Assembly (NCBI GenBank): GCA_002333145.1
Contig: DDBN01000066.1
Coordinates: 2,868 to 11,666, forward strand
Direction of reading: 5' to 3'
DNA: 8,799 nt
From: Moraxellaceae bacterium UBA2031
Lineage (GTDB): Bacteria; Pseudomonadota; Gammaproteobacteria; Pseudomonadales; Moraxellaceae
Below the pieces are notes generated by a model that saw only the letters and a list, made by a program, of their open reading frames with translations, did no database searches and was not told where the DNA came from. The position numbers were made by a program, and so were the translations under genes. Below are positions 6,693 to 8,799 of the stretch, piece after piece. The stretch's first letter is position 1. Each line of letters begins with the position of its first letter.

Positions 6693-7906
6693 AGCGCTGG
6701 TTTTTCCTGACGTTATTGCTCGCAGTTCTGGGTGGCTTGCTCGGCCTTGTTGTCTTGCGCGACCCCGGCTATGTACTGCTGAGCTGGCAGCAAACATCGG
6801 TGGAGATGGGGCTCTGGTTGGGCGGGTTGATCTGGTTGCTGAGCTTGGCGGCTGCCATGGTGGCAATCGATCTGCTGTTTAAGCTGCTCGGCTTTAACAG
6901 TTGGTGGGCAAGCTTTATGAATGCGCGCCGCCAGCGCCGCAGCCAACAGTCTTTTGAAAGCGGCATTATTCGTCTGGAGCGAGGAGATTGGCGTCGGGCT
7001 GAGCGCCAGCTGTTCAACGCCGCGCGTCTGTCTACGCACCCGCTGCCCGCTTATTTGGCAGCAGCAAGGGCGGCGGCGCAGGGCCAGGCGTGGGAGCGCG
7101 CGGAGAATTATTTGGTGCTGGCAGACGAGCAGGGCAATCGCCTTGCCGTTGGCCTAGCCCGTGCCCGTTTGCAGCTGGTGGCCGGGCGTTGGGAGCAGGC
7201 GGCCGTGTTGCTGGGGCAACTGCAAGAAAAGCATCCCCGTGAAGATGCTGTGCGCCGTTTGCGCGTCGAGGTGCTGGCACGGCTTCAGCGTTGGGCTGAT
7301 CTAGCGGATGTGCTGCCACAGCTGCAAAAAAGTGGACCCGATGACGAGGCCTTCTCTCGGCTGGAAAAGCGCGCAAATCGCGAGGTATTGGGTTGGGTCG
7401 GGCAGACAGCAGGCCGCGCTGACAAGGCCTATACGGTCCGTCGGCTGCAAGCCTACTGGCAGGCATTGCCCAAGCGCTTGCAAGCAGACGAAGACCTTCA
7501 GGCTGCCTATGCTGCTGAGCTGGTGCATTGCGGCGCAGATGACGAAGCTGAGGCGCTGCTGGCAGTGACATTAGACAAGCAGTGGAGTAATGCTGGCGCC
7601 GAGGTGTATGGCCGCGCTCGCAGCACACGCCCTGATCAGGCGCTGATGCGTGCAGAGGGCTGGCGTGAAGCGCATCCGAATAACCCGGTGCTAATGCTGG
7701 CCCTTGGCCGGCTCTGTCTGCAGAACCGTCGCTGGTTGGATGCACGGGCATATTTTGAGTCGGCACTGGCCTTGCACAAGACCCCTGAAGCCTATGCCGA
7801 GCTAATACGCCTGCTCAGTCAGATGGATGACCGTGCCGCACAGCGTTATGTGGTGGAAAGCCTGAGCCAGCTCAGTGCCCGGCTACCGGATCTGCCACTG
7901 CCCTGA
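6689..7906 (+). CDS. hemY: HemY-like TPR inner-membrane protein
   Basis: Proteobacterial HemY of 405 residues, with two N-terminal membrane helices (about 5-23 and 42-66) separated by a short periplasmic loop containing the conserved DPGYV motif (25-29). A long cytoplasmic helical domain follows, with tetratricopeptide-like pairs such as RGDWRRAERQL, QGQAWERAENYL, AGRWEQAAVLL, LQRWADLADVL and QNRRWLDARAYFESAL. It belongs to the HemY_N/TPR family, linked to heme or protoheme handling by gene context; its activity is not firmly known. It is unrelated to the protoporphyrinogen oxidase called HemY in Bacillus, and it has no FAD-binding motif. The ATG overlaps the hemX stop. It is the last gene of the heme cluster; P. 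aeruginosa has other genes (dsbH, algQ) next, which are absent here. Confidence 0.93.
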   Translation: MKRWFFLTLLLAVLGGLLGLVVLRDPGYVLLSWQQTSVEMGLWLGGLIWLLSLAAAMVAIDLLFKLLGFNSWWASFMNARRQRRSQQSFESGIIRLERGDWRRAERQLFNAARLSTHPLPAYLAAARAAAQGQAWERAENYLVLADEQGNRLAVGLARARLQLVAGRWEQAAVLLGQLQEKHPREDAVRRLRVEVLARLQRWADLADVLPQLQKSGPDDEAFSRLEKRANREVLGWVGQTAGRADKAYTVRRLQAYWQALPKRLQADEDLQAAYAAELVHCGADDEAEALLAVTLDKQWSNAGAEVYGRARSTRPDQALMRAEGWREAHPNNPVLMLALGRLCLQNRRWLDARAYFESALALHKTPEAYAELIRLLSQMDDRAAQRYVVESLSQLSARLPDLPLP

Positions 7907-8101
7907 ATCGCCCTGCAAGTAAGCCTTCCGAGAGCAGCCCCGCGCCGACCAGCGGGCGTTGTTCCGGGCAGGCTGCGCCGATTTTCTGGATAAAAATGTC
8001 TACACTGTTTCCGCGACAGTAAGTTGTGCCCTTGCTTCTGGATGAAGCAGTGGGTGAAGCAGCGGATGTAGGTGTCGTCTAAAAATAATAATAAAAATGC
8101 C

Positions 8102-8108
8102 AAGGAGG
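8102..8108 (+). promoter_or_regulatory. Ribosome binding site of the CDGSH gene
   Basis: AAGGAGG lies 5 nt before ATG at 8114, a nearly perfect Shine-Dalgarno sequence. It decides the start against the in-frame GTG at 8072. Confidence 0.9.
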
Positions 8109-8113
8109 CCGTC

Positions 8114-8344
8114 ATGAGCGAGTCTGAGGTTCGCCCCCATGCCATTGAAGTTGAGCCCGGTAAAACCTACTGGTGGTGTCGCTGTGGTCGCAGCCAGTCA
8201 CAGCCTTTTTGTGATGGCTCCCATAAAGGAACCGACATCACGCCAATGAAGTACGAAGCCACCGCCACGCGTATTATCTGGTTCTGTGGGTGCAAGCAGA
8301 CCGCCAATGCACCTTTCTGCGATGGCACCCACAAGTCGCTTTAG
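8114..8344 (+). CDS. Tandem CDGSH iron-sulfur domain protein
   Basis: Small protein of 76 residues consisting of two CDGSH [2Fe-2S] binding motifs. The first is C22-x-C24, Cys33, His37 within CRCGRSQSQPFCDGSH; the second is C58-x-C60, Cys69, His73 within CGCKQTANAPFCDGTH. Each has the full three-Cys one-His ligand set of the family C-x-C-x2-(S/T)-x3-P-x-C-D-G-(S/T)-H, so two redox-active clusters are expected. The tandem form resembles human CISD3/Miner2 rather than mitoNEET, with no membrane anchor or signal peptide, so it should be cytosolic. Its bacterial role is not well defined; electron transfer or iron-sulfur and redox handling are plausible. The gene stands alone between hemY (207 bp upstream) and tRNA-Phe (66 bp downstream). 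I see no convincing promoter in the gap. Confidence 0.95.
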   Translation: MSESEVRPHAIEVEPGKTYWWCRCGRSQSQPFCDGSHKGTDITPMKYEATATRIIWFCGCKQTANAPFCDGTHKSL

Positions 8345-8369
8345 GCAGTAAAAAAGCCATGCTTATGCC

Positions 8370-8398
8370 TTGACGCACCGGCGGGGCGCGGGTTTAAT
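8370..8398 (+). promoter_or_regulatory. Sigma70 promoter of tRNA-Phe
   Basis: TTGACG (8370-8375, 5 of 6) is followed after 17 bp by TTTAAT (8393-8398, 5 of 6). Transcription would start near 8405, a few bases before the tRNA at 8411. The GC-rich segment GCCCTCG after the -10 resembles the discriminator of stringently controlled stable-RNA promoters. Confidence 0.75.
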
Positions 8399-8410
8399 AC
8401 TGCCCTCGTT

Positions 8411-8486
8411 GGCCCGATAGCTCAGTTGGTAGAGCAGCGGATTGAAAATCCGCGTGTCCCCAGTTCGATTCTGGGTTGGGCCACCA
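8411..8486 (+). tRNA. tRNA-Phe (anticodon GAA)
   Basis: A 76-nt cloverleaf. Acceptor stem GGCCCGA (8411-8417) pairs with TTGGGCC (8476-8482) with one G-T pair. The D-arm is GCTC/GAGC (8420-8423/8432-8435). The anticodon stem GCGGA/TCCGC (8437-8441/8449-8453) encloses the loop TTGAAAA with GAA at 8444-8446. The T-arm CCCAG/CTGGG (8459-8463/8471-8475) has the loop TTCGATT. The discriminator is A8483 and CCA (8484-8486) is encoded. The anticodon loop and stem pattern agree with bacterial tRNA-Phe. Confidence 0.98.
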
Positions 8487-8495
8487 CATTTTAGA

Positions 8496-8522
8496 TTCAG
8501 GAAGTGCCAGTAAGTTCCTGAA
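8496..8522 (+). repeat. 8-bp inverted repeat just behind tRNA-Phe
   Basis: TTCAGGAA (8496-8503) and TTCCTGAA (8515-8522) are perfect reverse complements with an 11-nt loop, starting 10 nt after the tRNA CCA end. The hairpin could guide 3' end processing of the precursor. No T-run follows, so it is not itself a terminator. Confidence 0.6.
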
Positions 8523-8573
8523 ACCCAACAAGAAAGCGCCTTCGGGCGTTTTTTTTGTGTCTGCAAGTGCCAG
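8502..8573 (+). repeat. 9-bp direct repeat AAGTGCCAG flanking the terminator
   Basis: AAGTGCCAG occurs at 8502-8510 and again at 8565-8573, 63 bp apart, on either side of the tRNA terminator. A short CTGCA/TGCAG inverted repeat (8561-8565/8578-8582) encloses the second copy. In a tRNA 3' flank with integrase-like sequence these could be recombinase arm sites or leftovers of an insertion, but chance is possible at this length. Confidence 0.4.
8533..8556 (+). terminator. Rho-independent terminator of tRNA-Phe
   Basis: AAAGCGCC (8533-8540) pairs with GGCGTTTT (8545-8552) around a TTCG tetraloop, and eight T in a row begin at 8549. This is a classic UUCG-capped intrinsic terminator ending the tRNA transcript. 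Confidence 0.9.
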
Positions 8574-8598
8574 CGGGTGCAGTGACAACCCAGTAACT

Positions 8599-8649
8599 AT
8601 GGGGCAACTTTGGGGGCAAGTCAGTATCGCGCCAAGGGAGTTGCCCCCA
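8599..8649. repeat. TGGGGGCAA-type repeats upstream of the integrase remnant
   Basis: Two near-identical 12-bp units stand in tandem (8599-8610, beginning ATGGGGCAA, and 8611-8622, beginning TGGGGGCAA). TTGCCCCCA at 8641-8649 is the exact reverse complement of TGGGGGCAA at 8611-8619. Comparable G-run repeats commonly occur between a tRNA gene and a P4-type integrase gene; by position I infer recombinase or excisionase binding sites or promoter elements. Confidence 0.55.
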
Positions 8650-8650
8650 G

Positions 8651-8710
8651 ATGCCCCTATCTGCTGTTGCTATCCGCACTGCAAATGGCAGCCGGCTGCA
8701 GGGGAAGTGA
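8651..8710 (+). pseudogene. Remnant of a P4-type tyrosine integrase N-terminus
   Basis: ATG at 8651 opens a 19-codon frame beginning MPLSAVAIRTA, which closely resembles the usual first residues of P4-like tyrosine integrases (pattern M-x-L-(T/S)-x-x-A-(I/V)-R-x-A-K-P). The similarity stops after Ala11; the remaining eight codons are unlike the expected KP...Y.L.DGGGL continuation, and a stop follows at 8708-8710. Neither other forward frame resumes the family sequence before the end of the window, where a minus-strand gene begins. The position, behind tRNA-Phe and after G-run repeats, is where such integrases sit. I therefore read it as the 5' scar of a lost or decayed genomic island. Eleven residues are little evidence, and the call rests on motif plus context. 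Confidence 0.6.
8688..8699. repeat. 12-bp perfect palindrome at the integrase breakpoint
   Basis: GCAGCCGGCTGC is self-complementary without a spacer. It begins four bases after the last codon that still matches an integrase N-terminus. It may be related to the deletion junction or be part of a signal for the convergent minus-strand gene, but no T-run follows on that strand. Confidence 0.5.
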
Positions 8711-8718
8711 CGCACACA

Positions 8719-8799
8719 TTAAAAAACGTCTTCCCGATAACGTCCCTGCAGCTTGAGGGTTTCAACGCTCATGCCGAGGGGTGCGAGCGCTTCATTCAG
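8719..8799 (-). CDS. C-terminal end of an unidentified minus-strand protein
   Basis: The minus strand is open from the window edge (8799) to a TAA at 8719-8721, giving 26 residues that include ALAPLGMSVETLKLQGRY and end in REDVF. The codon use and composition look like ordinary coding sequence of this genome. I do not recognise the protein. It converges on the integrase remnant and is probably the chromosomal gene on the far side of the former insertion. A chance open stretch of this length cannot be excluded. Confidence 0.5.
   Translation of the reverse strand: MNEALAPLGMSVETLKLQGRYREDVF

Noticed and set aside
7032..7766. 244-codon minus-strand open frame inside hemY
   Set aside because: It is a GC-rich shadow rich in Pro, Ala and Arg lying wholly antisense to a well-supported TPR protein; no domain is recognisable.
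7939..7956. CCCGC/GCGGG hairpin after hemY as a terminator
   Set aside because: The stem is only 5 bp and is followed by CGTTGTTCC rather than a T-run, so termination is not supported. The 207-bp gap 7907-8113 otherwise holds only a TGCTTC/GAAGCA hairpin (8033-8049) and GTGAAGCAG-like short repeats.
8005..8019. CTGT...ACAG resembling a LexA/SOS box upstream of the CDGSH gene
   Set aside because: The spacer is 7 bp, while LexA boxes of this type need 8, and no SOS function is suggested by the gene.
8072..8113. GTG start for the CDGSH protein 14 codons upstream
   Set aside because: ATG 8114 has a near-perfect AAGGAGG at proper spacing, while GTG 8072 has none.
1..8799. CRISPR array, toxin-antitoxin pair, transposase or defence system
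   Set aside because: No regularly spaced repeats, terminal inverted repeats with transposase, or recognisable defence proteins were seen in the window.

Overview
The window is a stretch of gammaproteobacterial chromosome that is mostly conserved core. The order argH | algZ-algR ... hemC-hemD-hemX-hemY, with argH divergent from algZ, is the arrangement known from Pseudomonas aeruginosa and its relatives, where the AlgZ(FimS)/AlgR two-component system sits beside the early heme-biosynthesis genes. Three things differ from the P. aeruginosa locus: a small lipoprotein gene between algR and hemC, a tandem-CDGSH iron-sulfur protein gene after hemY, and a tRNA-Phe gene downstream. By eye the DNA is moderately GC-rich. 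I infer a marine-type member of the Pseudomonadales/Oceanospirillales (Alcanivorax-like is one possibility), but the genus cannot be fixed from the sequence alone.

Layout. 1-1334 (minus): argininosuccinate lyase, cut by the window edge. 1335-1477: divergent argH/algZ promoter region containing an 11-bp perfect inverted repeat that covers both predicted -35 regions. 1478-3327 (plus): algZ and algR, overlapping by ATGA. 3458-3769 (plus): TRL-like lipoprotein with its own ribosome binding site, followed by a strong rho-independent terminator (3794-3830). 3918-7906 (plus): hemC, hemD, hemX and hemY, tightly packed. 8114-8344 (plus): tandem CDGSH protein. 8411-8486 (plus): tRNA-Phe(GAA) with a good sigma70 promoter and a terminator. 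8599-8710: what looks like the scar of a tRNA-targeted integrative element, with TGGGGGCAA repeats and the first codons of a P4-type tyrosine integrase. 8719-8799 (minus): the C-terminal end of an unidentified gene.

How the parts work together. AlgZ is a membrane LytS-type kinase thought to signal to AlgR, a LytTR-class response regulator that in Pseudomonas controls alginate, type IV pili and virulence genes. HemC and HemD convert porphobilinogen to uroporphyrinogen III. HemX and HemY are inner-membrane proteins of uncertain function that travel with them. The terminator before hemC suggests that the heme genes are transcribed separately from algZR, although an AlgR-box-like 9-mer lies just upstream of hemC.

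No CRISPR array, toxin-antitoxin pair, intact transposase or clearly new multi-gene system is visible. The parts most worth a second look are the integrase remnant behind tRNA-Phe, the inverted repeat in the argH/algZ promoter region, and the lipoprotein gene inserted between algR and hemC.
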